64,000 nt of DNA. Source: Prevotella sp. P3-122. Its GTDB lineage: Bacteria > Bacteroidota > Bacteroidia > Bacteroidales > Bacteroidaceae. Below are positions 26,231 through 36,911 of this stretch, piece after piece. The DNA lies in assembly GCF_002251365.1 (NCBI RefSeq), contig NZ_NPJH01000006.1:1-64000 (forward strand), given 5' to 3'. Within the stretch, counting starts at the first letter, position 1. Every line of letters starts with the position of its first letter. A program made the position numbers and the translations under genes. The notes under the pieces were generated by a model that did not search any database, was not told the DNA's origin, and worked only from the letters and a program-made list of their open reading frames with translations.

Positions 26231-27973
26231 ATGCGAAAACGCAATCCACATAGTGTCACCTCGTATCTGAAGCGCATTGTCGCCACAGTCTTTATTGTGG
26301 CATTATGCGGAACGGCTACCATCTATGCACAGGACATTTCACAAATAGGCAAGAGTGACCCACTGATTATTTCGGGTTCGATAGGAACCAACAACACCTA
26401 TTATCATTCCTCGATGGGGTCGGGCTATGCTTCGCCTCTGAGCAATAGCTTTTTTGCCAATATGAACATTAATATCCACGGATTTTCGTTTCCGTTTGCT
26501 GTTTATTACTCAAACAACAACACGAGTTTCAGCTATCCTCAAATTTCATTCAACATATCGCCTAGCTATAAATATTTCAAGGCGCATTTGGGCAGGTCGA
26601 CAATGCCATTCAATTCCTACATCCTTAATATGTCGTTCAACGGTGTGGGATTGGAGTATAATGGTCCCAAGTTCCGTACGTCAGCCTTCTACGGCATATT
26701 GCGCAAGGCAATCAACGACAATCCCGAGGACCCTAATCCGCGCAATCCGCAATATGAACGCGTAGGCTGGGGCTTCAGTGTCGGTTACGGTAAGGGCGGT
26801 AATACCATTGACATCTACCTGTTGCGTGCATACGACCGTCCGAACACCATCGACGAATATTGGCAGCGCGATAATCGTCCGCAAGAGAACCTGTTGGTGG
26901 GCATCAAGGGACGAGTGAGCCTAAAGAAGTTTTTGTCGCTCACGGTCAACGGCGCCACATCGGCTTTCACTGCCGACCGCGAATCGCCTAAAGTGGAGGT
27001 GGGCGAAGCCACCCGCTTCGATAAGATATTTGATGCACGTTACACCTCACGCATACGATTCGCCGGCGATGCGTCGCTGGGATTTTCGTTCCCGTTTGTT
27101 AACGGTTCAATATCCTATAAGATTATACAGCCCGATTACGTGTCGCTGGGCACTTATTACACATCAAACAACTATCAGAGCCTGGGCGCGTCGCTGAGCA
27201 CCATGCTTTTTAGGCGAATAAGTTTGTCGGGCAATTTCTCGATGCAGAACGACAATTTGTCGAAAAAACAACTTTACACAAACAACGGATACGTCTACTC
27301 GGCAATGGCATCGTATAACCACACCTGCGGGTTTAGCATCTCCGGAATGTTTAATGGCTATCTGCAACGTCAGGACGATGGAGCCGCAGTGGTGAACGAC
27401 ACAACTCGCGTAAATCGCGAACTGCGCTCCGTGACAATCATGCCATCATATTCGCATTCCGGCGAGAACTTCGACCATTCGGTGTCGTTGTCGGCAAACT
27501 ACACCGAAAACATCGACCACAACCGGTTTAACATCGGAATGAGCGATGTGCAGACGCTGGCACTCGGAGTATCGTATAATCTTGGTGTCAAGCCATGGGA
27601 GATGGATTTCGGGTTGTCGTCAAGCATGCAACAGTCAAAAGGATTCAATTCAAAATACACATCGGTTGTCACATCGCTGTCCACCGGGCGCGGATTCCTG
27701 AAAGACAAGAATCTGAACATGTCGGCAAGCGTGTCGTTGTGCTACAATCATGTGCAATACACATCAAAGAGCCTGTCGATGGCGCTCGACCTGAATGCGT
27801 CATATTCGCTAAAGCAAGCCCACACATTCAGCGCGTCGGCATCGTTCAGCAAATATGGCGATGTCAATCCCACGCAGACGCGCTCAAGCCTCGACGCAAC
27901 CGACATACGCTTGTCGCTAAACTATGTATATACTTTCCAACTTCTTCATCTCAAGAAGAAAGCCAAGAAATAA
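26231..27973 (+). CDS. Outer-membrane beta-barrel protein
   Basis: A 580-residue protein with a signal peptide (ending TIYAQ, about residue 32). A long run of alternating amphipathic beta strands rich in Tyr, Phe, Ser and Gly follows to the C-terminus (SFSYPQISFNISPSYKYFKA, ISLSGNFSMQND, ITMPSYSHSGENFDHSVSLS). It ends with a strand and a basic tail (LSLNYVYTFQLLHLKKKAKK). There is no TonB box or plug domain, so it is not a SusC-type receptor. It lies 49 bases before the TANFOR giant gene, as a candidate translocation or anchoring partner. The precise function is unknown. Confidence 0.78.
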   Translation: MRKRNPHSVTSYLKRIVATVFIVALCGTATIYAQDISQIGKSDPLIISGSIGTNNTYYHSSMGSGYASPLSNSFFANMNINIHGFSFPFAVYYSNNNTSFSYPQISFNISPSYKYFKAHLGRSTMPFNSYILNMSFNGVGLEYNGPKFRTSAFYGILRKAINDNPEDPNPRNPQYERVGWGFSVGYGKGGNTIDIYLLRAYDRPNTIDEYWQRDNRPQENLLVGIKGRVSLKKFLSLTVNGATSAFTADRESPKVEVGEATRFDKIFDARYTSRIRFAGDASLGFSFPFVNGSISYKIIQPDYVSLGTYYTSNNYQSLGASLSTMLFRRISLSGNFSMQNDNLSKKQLYTNNGYVYSAMASYNHTCGFSISGMFNGYLQRQDDGAAVVNDTTRVNRELRSVTIMPSYSHSGENFDHSVSLSANYTENIDHNRFNIGMSDVQTLALGVSYNLGVKPWEMDFGLSSSMQQSKGFNSKYTSVVTSLSTGRGFLKDKNLNMSASVSLCYNHVQYTSKSLSMALDLNASYSLKQAHTFSASASFSKYGDVNPTQTRSSLDATDIRLSLNYVYTFQLLHLKKKAKK

Positions 27974-28022
27974 ATAAACTGAGATTCACTGAAAAACTAT
28001 TCCAGATAAAAAAGACAACATT

Positions 28023-31000
28023 ATGATGAAGTCAATCAAATATATTTCAATCGTTATAGCAGCCTTTTTGACAGTGTTGTCGACAAGGGCACAAGAGGTA
28101 TCGGTCAATGTCAACCCCATGAGGCAGATATTGCCGCCTCATGTAGCGTATTATTTGAGTAATCCAGGGCGATATTTCAGTATCTCTGTTCAAAACAACA
28201 CTCAAGAGCAACAGAACATTTATTTCGGTGTGCGACTCACACAGTTGTCAAGTTCCGACAACTTTGAAATATATGTTCCCGGCACGCCGTATATCCCCAA
28301 GGCTCCGATGGTTCTCAATCCGGGTCAGATGAAGGCGTTGAACGCAGTGGAGATGCGCACATTGTTCAATCATGTGCCGTTCAACACCATCTCGATGCCG
28401 CAGTCGATGTTTGACAATGCTTTGAGCAACTCATTTGGCTTGCTTCCCGAGGGAACGTATGAACTCACGCTGCACATCTATCGCTGGGACCCCTTGACTT
28501 CGTCTCCGCAAATCATTAATAACCCTACGCTGAGCAAGTGCACCTTCCAAGTGTGCTACAATGCTTCGGCACCAATGTGGGTTAATCCGTTCACTCACAG
28601 CGGCATGAACGCAGGCTATGGTGCACTGGTGTATACGGTTTCGGCACAATCGCCTATGTTTCAGTGGATGGCTCCGGTGGTCAACTGCAATCCACAGGCG
28701 CGCAGCTATACCTACGACTTCAAGGTGATTGAAGCTCCGGCAGGTATGGACCCAAACTACCTGATGGAGTATGGCCCTACATTTTATGAGGTAAAGGGCT
28801 TGACTTCGCCTCAGTGCGTCTTGCCAATTAACGTGACAAAATACTTCTGCGAGGGAACAACCTACGCAGCACAGGTTACGGTTCATTCCAACGCCACTCA
28901 GGAGGGTAGTCTCGATTTTATTAAGCTTGAAAACGGCGGCAAAAGCGAGATTCGCCTTTTTCAAATGACCGACTTCTATGAAGGTGACGTAATAAAAACG
29001 CATTATTCAGCTCCGACAATCGTGAAGCCGGAGCCTATAGGCGCTCTCAACAAATTGTCGATGATTTCGCCTCTCGACCCCACTGTGCGCTGGGAAGCGC
29101 CTGTGCGCTCGGGCGACGTGTCGAAAAGAGTGAATTTCAAGTACAATGTGCGCATCGTAGATTTCCTGAACAACTACGACATGACCGAGGAAGGTATGCG
29201 TGCCGCCCTCCGGGAAAGCGAAGCCATTGTTGGAGCTTATGCATTAACGGGCTCGGAATTCAGCATCCCCGACGAAGATATCAAGAAGTTTGAGAACGGA
29301 AAGGCTTATCTGCTTGAGGTTGTGGCGTGTCCCGACACCGCAGCCTACGCCTGGAAGCGTTTTGAATTTGAAGACGAGGGACATTCGAAACCGTTATTGT
29401 TCACTGTGTCGAAATCGATTGTCCGACCACCTCAATTCACCTCTCCAAAACCTGTCACCGAAATCGACGGTGAGATTGGCGACAAGGTTGAGACTCTCTA
29501 TATGGAGTCGCCTGCAATAACGTGGTCGCCATATTCGGTTGACGAAGGCAGGATGCCCGAAGGCGTGCGTGTAACCTACAACGTGAAGATTGTGGCACCC
29601 ACTGCCGAATATCCTCATACGCTGAAAGGTATGCAGGATGCTCTCGACGAACTTGAGCCTGAGCATTACTGGGGCAATATGTCGGAGACGAGTTGCAATG
29701 TTCCAAGCAGGCTGTTTAAAGAAGGCGACTACAACCAGGTGTATCTCATGCAGGTTGAAATGAAGCTTGTAGGCCCGCAGGACGAGCTGGAAAAGGTGCT
29801 GCTCAGCAACGGCGGCAAATCGAAACCCGCCCTTGTGCGCCTGTCGACAGGCAGCCGCCCAACCACCTATTCCGCTCCTGCCTTCCTCGAGCCTAAGCCT
29901 CAAACACAGCTGGTGAAGAGCCGAGCCGAACTGGTGGAGTTGCAGTATCCAATGATTCGTTGGGAAGCCCCGTCGATGAGCGGCGAGACTGACAAGGCTG
30001 TCGACTTCTCCTACGACCTCAAGATAGTGCAACCAAACGAGGACTACGAGAATACCATTGAGGACGTGCAGCGAGCCGTGGAGGAACTTCCTGCCGTTTA
30101 CGAGCGCAAAGGCATCGCCGGCACCCGATTTGTGCTGCCTCATGAAGTTGCCGACGAAATCGACACCACACGCATCTATGTGATGCGCGTGTATGCCTGC
30201 CCCGACACTACGGTTGTTGGCAAGAACTACGTCTACGACAACAACGGACGTTCGGTGCCGTCGGTGGTTGCTTTCACCAACTCCGGCTCGATGGGCCGCA
30301 TTGAATATTCCGACACTCTCAACAATTTCGAGAATCCGCGTCTGGTGGACCCCGCGTTCCTCGACGAGGAAGGCTGCCGCAAGAAGTTCATCAATTCCGA
30401 CATCGCAGTGAGCTGGCGCCGCCCGGTTTATTTCGGTGGCTTCGGCGCCATCGATGCCGATTCGGTGAAATTTGCCTACGATGTGGAATTCTACGCTGCC
30501 GATGGCTACTGCTCGCGCAGTGAAATGCTCGAAAAAGAGCCGGTGCACAAGATCGGCAACATAACCGAGCTGAACGACACCATTCATTGGGATGACATAA
30601 AGGATAAGGTGGTTACCAACTCCTATTGTATGATTCGCGTTGTGCCACACGCAACGAATGATACAACCACCGTATTCAAAAACGACTCTATAAATGTAGT
30701 CACCTTTGCACTTGCCGACATCATCAGTCGCGATTACTACAACTGCCAGAGCCGAGTGAAGTTCACTAACAAGCAACTCACCACAAGAAAGGCTGCCGAC
30801 TTGAAAGGCACAACCGTTAAAATCGGCGAATACGACCTCGTTCTCGACGGAGTGCTCGAGGACAAGGCTCCGGGTGTATTCAAAGGCAAAGGTCATGTGC
30901 CATGGTCGCCTATTGGCATCGACTGGAAACTTGAAGTTCAGTTCGATTCGCTCGTTGTAAACACCGACAATCGAGTGATTGCCGGCCTCGTGGAGACTTG

Positions 31001-34000
31001 GGGCGGACCGAACAACAAGATGACATCAACTGAGGTTGTCGACAAGCTATTCTCCGATTGGGGTATCGACAACCTTATCGGCGATGCCAACATCCCATAC
31101 GCCGAACAACTTCAGGGCGAGGCTGACAAACGCGTCAAGGGTCTGGCTGAAAGCCTTCACATTGGCGAATATTACTCCGAGGTAACCCAAAGTTTGGCAA
31201 AGGCTGAAAACTTCTTGACCGGTGGTCCTATCGGCTTCCCGTTGCAAATTCCCGAGAAATACAATCCTTCGCCGGTGAATATGCAAATCACCAAGATGAA
31301 GTTCACCCCGGAATATGCCACAATGGACCTCATTGGCACATTCGTTATTGGTGATACCGAAGTAACCGAAAACGAGATTCTGGTGTTCGGTGCCCCACGC
31401 CTTTGCATCAGCCCCGAAAGCCTGATTCCCGAAGGCGGCACCGTGGCGTTGCTCAAAGACTTCACCGTGAAGGACCCCAAGAGCGATTTCGACTTCACAT
31501 TCAAGGCACCTTCCGACATCGTGGAGCCGCAGGATGGCTGCTTCGTGATATGGAGCGGTGGCGAGTTTGCCGCCCTCAGCGCCGACTTTGAGATGACATT
31601 GCCAAACCTCAAGAAGGTAGTGGAAGGCAAGGTATCGGAAGAGAACCCGAAACTGCGACTGCAAGCCAAAATAAAGAACTGGGACGACTGGACAGCAAAA
31701 GGCCACCTCGACACGTTTGAGGCTGAAGGTGCTCCAGGCTTCACGTTTGGCGACACTGACGTAATAATCGACTATTCGAAAACCGAAAATCATCCGCAAT
31801 GCGGCTCGTCGGTATTCCCTGAAGACTACAAATGGACTGAAATCGGTTTGGAAGGAAACACTATCAACGCTTGGATGGGTATGTATATCCCAAGCATTGA
31901 AATGTCGCTTCCCGAATCAATGTCAATCAACGGCAAGGACCGCATCAAGATGTCGATTACTGATATGATTGTCGACAAATCCGGTATAACCATGAATGCC
32001 GGGTTTGAGGATTTGGTAAACTACAGGGCTGGTGACAACGGCACCATTGGCGGGTTTGCCTTCTCGATGGACCACATATATGTGAAAGTACAGCAGAACG
32101 ACTTCCGCAAGTTTGCCTTCGATGGCAAGCTCGAGATTCCGCTGTTCAAGGGCGAAATACTTTACGACTGTAATATAGCCCCGCTCAGCGTTCTGGACAA
32201 TGACAAGAAAAAGAAAGGTTTTGCTTACGTACTCCGCACCCGTCAGATTGAGGACCTCAATTTCGACTTTATGCTCGGCGAACTCACGCTCGAGAATGCA
32301 CTTACCTACTTCCTCGTGGAAGCCTACGACAAATATAATGGCGACATCAAGGAAGAAACCGTCACCAACGTAGAGCTGTGTGTTGGCGGCACGGTTGACA
32401 TCGTAGGCGCAGATAAGATAAACAGCGTCCTCAAAAAACTCCCATTCGACCTGCACATGCCCGGCATCAAGTTCTGCCGCATGCGTCTGGCAAACAACGA
32501 GAATTGGAATACAAAATATGACGACCTGAAGCTTCAGGAAAAGCGCCGCGAGAAGGAAAACGAAATGACTGCCCACTGGTGGAATACCGATACAACCTAT
32601 GTCTTTGGCGACAAGAACAAGATTTATCTAAGCTGGGGCCGTTGGGGTTATGCTTCTCCCGAGAAAAAAATCGGCCCGTTCACCTTCACCCTCACCGACT
32701 ATGCACTGAAGGTTGAGAAGGGCAGCGGCACAAGCGCACTTGTTTCGGCTGTATTCGGTGGCGACATCACCCTCGATGCCGGTTTGGAAATCAAGGGTGG
32801 AACCACTATTGAAATACAATCGGAAATCTCCGGACTTGACGACATCAGCAATGCATCAATCGCTTTCAAGGACGTTAAATTCAATCAAATACGTCTTGGA
32901 GTCAAGACCAACCAGCTCGAAATCAGCGGTACTCTCGACATCGTTGATACCGAAACGCGTAGCGGATACGGCGGAAAGCTTAAAATCGACCTTGTGGACC
33001 TGCTGCACCTCAATGGCGAAGGAGGCTTCTACGAGGAGAAGAGTAGCGAAGGCTCGTTCTCGTGGGGATACTTCGTGCTCTCCAGCAAAAAGATGGAATT
33101 TACGCCGGTTACACTATATGATGTGGTGGGAGGTTTCTACCTGAATGCCCGCCGCAAGAACACCGAAAGCAAAGACGACTACTCGGCTGAACCCCTCAAG
33201 GGATGCAACGGCGTGGTGCTTGGCTTGGGCGTGAAGATGGGCGATGGCTCCACTTTCGACGGCTACTTCGGGTCTACGGTGCTCATCTACAAGGGCAAGC
33301 TTGCCACATTTAAGTTTACCGGCGACGTGAAATGTGCCGGTATCATCGATGCCGGTGTGACATTCGTATACGAGAACACACCGGTTGACAAATACTTCAA
33401 ATTTGACGTGACTGTCGACTTCTCTGCCGATTGCGGTGCAGGTATGGCATTGGAGGGCTTGCAAAACGTCACTGGCGAGTTGCAGAAGCTAAACAATCAG
33501 TTCCAGGGATATATCAACGAATTCAGTGCCGATGCCGTGGGTAATGTTATGGGCGATACTAATAAGAACAAAGCCTCTGGGTCGGGAGGCCTGGAAGGTG
33601 TGAAAGGCGGCGACAAGACCAGTTGCGCTTTTGGCAAGGTGCACATTGAACTTTCGCTGAAGGTTACTTTCCGCAAAGACGGACTTGACCTGAAGCGCCC
33701 CGACTGGTATGTTTGGATAGGTCACCCCGATAAAGATAAGCGTTGCTACTTTAAGTTTGTCGACTTCAAGTCGGCCATCGTCACCGTTGACATCGGTGCC
33801 GACGCTTATGTTTGCTTCGGCTCGGAATTGCCAAACAACGGTCAGCTGCCTCCTCTCCCCGAGGATGTTGCAGAATTCCTTGACGGTGGACAGCACGGCG
33901 CGGCACAGAGCGACGACATAGGCGCTGCCCTCAAAGCACAAGCCAACATCAAGAAGAAATTCGATGCAATGTCGATTGATTTGGGTGGCGGCGTAATGCT

Positions 34001-36881
34001 GGGTGCCTCGGTTTGGGGCAAGATTAAATTCGATTTGGGCCTCATCTACGGAAAACTCGGTGCCGAAGCCGGCGTTGATGTTGTTGTGGCAAAACTGGCA
34101 AGCAATGCAGCATGCACAAACCTTGGCAGAGCACCTGGTTTCACCGGTGCTGGTGGCTCGCGCTGGTATGCCCGCGGTCAGCTCTATGCTTACCTCTACG
34201 CAAAATTCGGATTCCATATCTATCTCGGATTCTGGAACGGCGACATCGACCTTGTGGACTGCGGAATCGGTGGCGTGCTCAAGTGCGCACTTCCTTCGCC
34301 TAACTACTTCGAGGGTAAGGCTCGCATCAAGATTCGTCTGTTGGGTGGCTTGGTAAATCTTAACAAAAAATTTACATTTGAGTGTGGCGACTACTGCCAG
34401 CTGTTCATGGGTAATGCCCTCGACAATTACGAATTGTTCGAGACACCGTCGATTGGCACCAAGGACAACGAAGAATTTGCCGACGCTTGCCGAAATCAAG
34501 CCGAGGGAAAAGCCAATGCCGGCGTTGACGAATCGTCAGCTAACCCCTATGAGTACGACGCCAAAAAAATCGCCTCGCCATATTTCATCACCAATGCCGA
34601 AGTCAACCGCGACATAAGCATTGTCGACCCTACGGCGCTCGATATGGTGGATAACACTTCGAACATTGAAGATGAAGAGGAGAAGAACAGCCGTGCTAAT
34701 CGCAAGTTCAGGTTCATCTGCGTCAATCAGAAGGCTACGGTTTATACGTATGACTCGTATGAAAACATGGGAACTTGGGAAACGGTTGCCAACGACACAA
34801 CCAAGGTGTTCAAACCGAAAAACCACAAGACTTACAAAGAGTATCCTCTCACTTATTCGGGTCAAAAAGTCATTCTCGATGGATTTAAACCCGAGCCCGG
34901 CAAATACTACTATATTGAGTTCATTGGTTCGTCCAAGGAATTCCGCGGTGGCACATACGTCGACCCGGAAACGTGGGATGAAACACAATATAAATATGTG
35001 AATAAACCATGGCGACAAACTCGCGGTTTCTTCTTCAAGACCAGCGACCCGCTGCCCGACTCGTATTACGAGAATCTTGAGGAATTGCAGCCTATGGCTA
35101 AGTTGGCATTCCCATGCTACTACACCACCGATGGTCCGCAACTCATCACCGGTAAGCCGGCGGCAGGCAAACCGTTTATACCCAAATGCCCTATACAGGA
35201 TGCCAAAGCCCCCGTCATCTCGCTCGACGGCAAATACAAAGACCGCATGTTCAAGAATGGCAGCCTGCAGTGGGTGATATATCGCAGTGGCGAACGTGTC
35301 GATTCGGTGCCTAACACCTGGATTGAGAACGATTCGGTGTCAATCCTCACTCCCGAACGTGAGTTCAACATCGCTCGCAATGGGCAATATAACATAGTGC
35401 TGAAGCATATCTACAACCGTTTAGAGACCACTACCGGTTGGTTCGAAGTGCTCAACGTGCAACGCAACTTTGCCGACAAAGCTGCTGCTGAAAAATATGC
35501 CAATAGCTGGGCAGAGCAGAAATACGGCTTGGCGGCACTCCTTAAAGGTGCTTCCATTCAGATTGAGGTGAAGCCGGCTCTGACTCAAATTGGAAAAACA
35601 GCATCGTCACTCGGCGGCTTGCGTAGCGCAAGCACAACAACAAGCTCCGGAAGTCCATATATTGTGCGTGTGCTCCATTATGAGAAAGGCGATGTGGTGC
35701 GACAGGCTGAAAACGTGCTTTACAACCAATGGGCTGTTGTTAACACTATAAGCGAAATCGGTCCGAACAGTATTTATGTAGATAACAGCAAAGGCTACGG
35801 AGCTAATGGCTACGGCTACGGTTACTACGGCGACTGGTTTGCAGGCGAAGTAATGACAGATATCAACATACCCGATGCCGAAACAAGATTGTATGATTTG
35901 GCACTCACCGGCGACGCATCGGTTTATGGCGACAGAGCTAAACCTCACTATTGTAATGTGAACGGAGTGAACCAACCTTATCTGACATCGATGCCTCAGA
36001 CTTATTTGAGTTTCATTAGCAACTACTTCTTTGTGGGCGGATATCCGGTTAATTACAGTCGCTACGATTTGGATATCACCACCTCCGAGTCGTTGTTTAT
36101 AGATTCGTCGATGGGTACATTCCAGGGCAGATTGTATGCTGAAAAAGAGAAGAACCGGTATAATCTGATTGCTGACGGAGAGGCGGAAATAGAGCGACTG
36201 TTCTATCCTAAGTACGACTACTTTGTAGAACGAAACATTTACTATCCGCTTTACTGTCAGAGCACCGACTCTATGGCAGTGTATCTCTACGCCGAGCAGC
36301 AACCCTACTTTATGAATAGCGGTGTTCAGGAATTTTTCTGCACTTCTCCCAATGGCTATAAGGCACGGTTGAACCTTGTCAACAGAACCTGCGAGTCTTT
36401 CAGTTACTATGTGAAATATATTCTTACTAAATTCGATGCGAAATCCACAGAAGAACGTAAATGGTGGCTTAACGCCGCCGCCGGTTATAACCGCTACTCG
36501 TATGATAATCAATTTGACAGTTTCCAGATTTATTTCCCGACCTATCAATATGGCGTTATAGGTACCAGCAGTCCAAGTAGCAAAAAGGAGATACACCGGG
36601 CTGTTAAGGAAAACGACGAAGCAACCCGCCACAAACGTATCATTAAGGGTGAATATGCCCCTTATCTATATGGACTCTGCATGGTAGGCGGCGGTCTGGA
36701 TTATGTTGCTGATAGAGCGCTTAATAACATCAAGTCGATGACGTTCAAGCGCTACCGCTGCAATGCCTGGAACTTTAGCCGCAACACTTGGACGGCGTTC
36801 AACGACGTTTCGGTGCCCGCCGGCAAGTTTAATGCCGCTCTATGCGACACCAAAGTTATTGAAGACCCATTCAAGAAATAA
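28023..36881 (+). CDS. Giant TANFOR-domain secreted protein (2952 residues)
   Basis: A signal peptide (about residues 1-23) is followed by a TANFOR domain: ILPPHVAYYLSNPGRYFSIS, NIYFGVRLTQLSS, LLPEGTYELTLHIYRWDP. Next come about five Fn3-like modules to about residue 900, each opening with a pattern such as APTIVKPEP...PTVRWEAP and closing with NGGKSxP. The centre (about 900-2170) is a very long beta-rich scaffold with Gly-Asp repeats. The C-terminal third holds further beta domains (FKPEPGKYYYIEFIG) and a Tyr-rich end without an obvious sorting tail. TANFOR giants occur across Bacteroidetes without assigned function. Here it sits in an operon with a barrel, an Fn3 protein and two lipoproteins, which suggests a surface fibre or scaffold. 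No interruption is seen in its 8.9 kb. Confidence 0.85.
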   Translation: MMKSIKYISIVIAAFLTVLSTRAQEVSVNVNPMRQILPPHVAYYLSNPGRYFSISVQNNTQEQQNIYFGVRLTQLSSSDNFEIYVPGTPYIPKAPMVLNPGQMKALNAVEMRTLFNHVPFNTISMPQSMFDNALSNSFGLLPEGTYELTLHIYRWDPLTSSPQIINNPTLSKCTFQVCYNASAPMWVNPFTHSGMNAGYGALVYTVSAQSPMFQWMAPVVNCNPQARSYTYDFKVIEAPAGMDPNYLMEYGPTFYEVKGLTSPQCVLPINVTKYFCEGTTYAAQVTVHSNATQEGSLDFIKLENGGKSEIRLFQMTDFYEGDVIKTHYSAPTIVKPEPIGALNKLSMISPLDPTVRWEAPVRSGDVSKRVNFKYNVRIVDFLNNYDMTEEGMRAALRESEAIVGAYALTGSEFSIPDEDIKKFENGKAYLLEVVACPDTAAYAWKRFEFEDEGHSKPLLFTVSKSIVRPPQFTSPKPVTEIDGEIGDKVETLYMESPAITWSPYSVDEGRMPEGVRVTYNVKIVAPTAEYPHTLKGMQDALDELEPEHYWGNMSETSCNVPSRLFKEGDYNQVYLMQVEMKLVGPQDELEKVLLSNGGKSKPALVRLSTGSRPTTYSAPAFLEPKPQTQLVKSRAELVELQYPMIRWEAPSMSGETDKAVDFSYDLKIVQPNEDYENTIEDVQRAVEELPAVYERKGIAGTRFVLPHEVADEIDTTRIYVMRVYACPDTTVVGKNYVYDNNGRSVPSVVAFTNSGSMGRIEYSDTLNNFENPRLVDPAFLDEEGCRKKFINSDIAVSWRRPVYFGGFGAIDADSVKFAYDVEFYAADGYCSRSEMLEKEPVHKIGNITELNDTIHWDDIKDKVVTNSYCMIRVVPHATNDTTTVFKNDSINVVTFALADIISRDYYNCQSRVKFTNKQLTTRKAADLKGTTVKIGEYDLVLDGVLEDKAPGVFKGKGHVPWSPIGIDWKLEVQFDSLVVNTDNRVIAGLVETWGGPNNKMTSTEVVDKLFSDWGIDNLIGDANIPYAEQLQGEADKRVKGLAESLHIGEYYSEVTQSLAKAENFLTGGPIGFPLQIPEKYNPSPVNMQITKMKFTPEYATMDLIGTFVIGDTEVTENEILVFGAPRLCISPESLIPEGGTVALLKDFTVKDPKSDFDFTFKAPSDIVEPQDGCFVIWSGGEFAALSADFEMTLPNLKKVVEGKVSEENPKLRLQAKIKNWDDWTAKGHLDTFEAEGAPGFTFGDTDVIIDYSKTENHPQCGSSVFPEDYKWTEIGLEGNTINAWMGMYIPSIEMSLPESMSINGKDRIKMSITDMIVDKSGITMNAGFEDLVNYRAGDNGTIGGFAFSMDHIYVKVQQNDFRKFAFDGKLEIPLFKGEILYDCNIAPLSVLDNDKKKKGFAYVLRTRQIEDLNFDFMLGELTLENALTYFLVEAYDKYNGDIKEETVTNVELCVGGTVDIVGADKINSVLKKLPFDLHMPGIKFCRMRLANNENWNTKYDDLKLQEKRREKENEMTAHWWNTDTTYVFGDKNKIYLSWGRWGYASPEKKIGPFTFTLTDYALKVEKGSGTSALVSAVFGGDITLDAGLEIKGGTTIEIQSEISGLDDISNASIAFKDVKFNQIRLGVKTNQLEISGTLDIVDTETRSGYGGKLKIDLVDLLHLNGEGGFYEEKSSEGSFSWGYFVLSSKKMEFTPVTLYDVVGGFYLNARRKNTESKDDYSAEPLKGCNGVVLGLGVKMGDGSTFDGYFGSTVLIYKGKLATFKFTGDVKCAGIIDAGVTFVYENTPVDKYFKFDVTVDFSADCGAGMALEGLQNVTGELQKLNNQFQGYINEFSADAVGNVMGDTNKNKASGSGGLEGVKGGDKTSCAFGKVHIELSLKVTFRKDGLDLKRPDWYVWIGHPDKDKRCYFKFVDFKSAIVTVDIGADAYVCFGSELPNNGQLPPLPEDVAEFLDGGQHGAAQSDDIGAALKAQANIKKKFDAMSIDLGGGVMLGASVWGKIKFDLGLIYGKLGAEAGVDVVVAKLASNAACTNLGRAPGFTGAGGSRWYARGQLYAYLYAKFGFHIYLGFWNGDIDLVDCGIGGVLKCALPSPNYFEGKARIKIRLLGGLVNLNKKFTFECGDYCQLFMGNALDNYELFETPSIGTKDNEEFADACRNQAEGKANAGVDESSANPYEYDAKKIASPYFITNAEVNRDISIVDPTALDMVDNTSNIEDEEEKNSRANRKFRFICVNQKATVYTYDSYENMGTWETVANDTTKVFKPKNHKTYKEYPLTYSGQKVILDGFKPEPGKYYYIEFIGSSKEFRGGTYVDPETWDETQYKYVNKPWRQTRGFFFKTSDPLPDSYYENLEELQPMAKLAFPCYYTTDGPQLITGKPAAGKPFIPKCPIQDAKAPVISLDGKYKDRMFKNGSLQWVIYRSGERVDSVPNTWIENDSVSILTPEREFNIARNGQYNIVLKHIYNRLETTTGWFEVLNVQRNFADKAAAEKYANSWAEQKYGLAALLKGASIQIEVKPALTQIGKTASSLGGLRSASTTTSSGSPYIVRVLHYEKGDVVRQAENVLYNQWAVVNTISEIGPNSIYVDNSKGYGANGYGYGYYGDWFAGEVMTDINIPDAETRLYDLALTGDASVYGDRAKPHYCNVNGVNQPYLTSMPQTYLSFISNYFFVGGYPVNYSRYDLDITTSESLFIDSSMGTFQGRLYAEKEKNRYNLIADGEAEIERLFYPKYDYFVERNIYYPLYCQSTDSMAVYLYAEQQPYFMNSGVQEFFCTSPNGYKARLNLVNRTCESFSYYVKYILTKFDAKSTEERKWWLNAAAGYNRYSYDNQFDSFQIYFPTYQYGVIGTSSPSSKKEIHRAVKENDEATRHKRIIKGEYAPYLYGLCMVGGGLDYVADRALNNIKSMTFKRYRCNAWNFSRNTWTAFNDVSVPAGKFNAALCDTKVIEDPFKK

Positions 36882-36911
36882 ATATAAAACCGATAATAAT
36901 TCGTAAGTAAT

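Noticed and set aside
29394..30896. 500-codon minus-strand open frame inside the giant gene
   Set aside because: It is an antisense shadow in a GC-balanced repetitive gene; the plus frame carries signal peptide and TANFOR homology across 8.9 kb.
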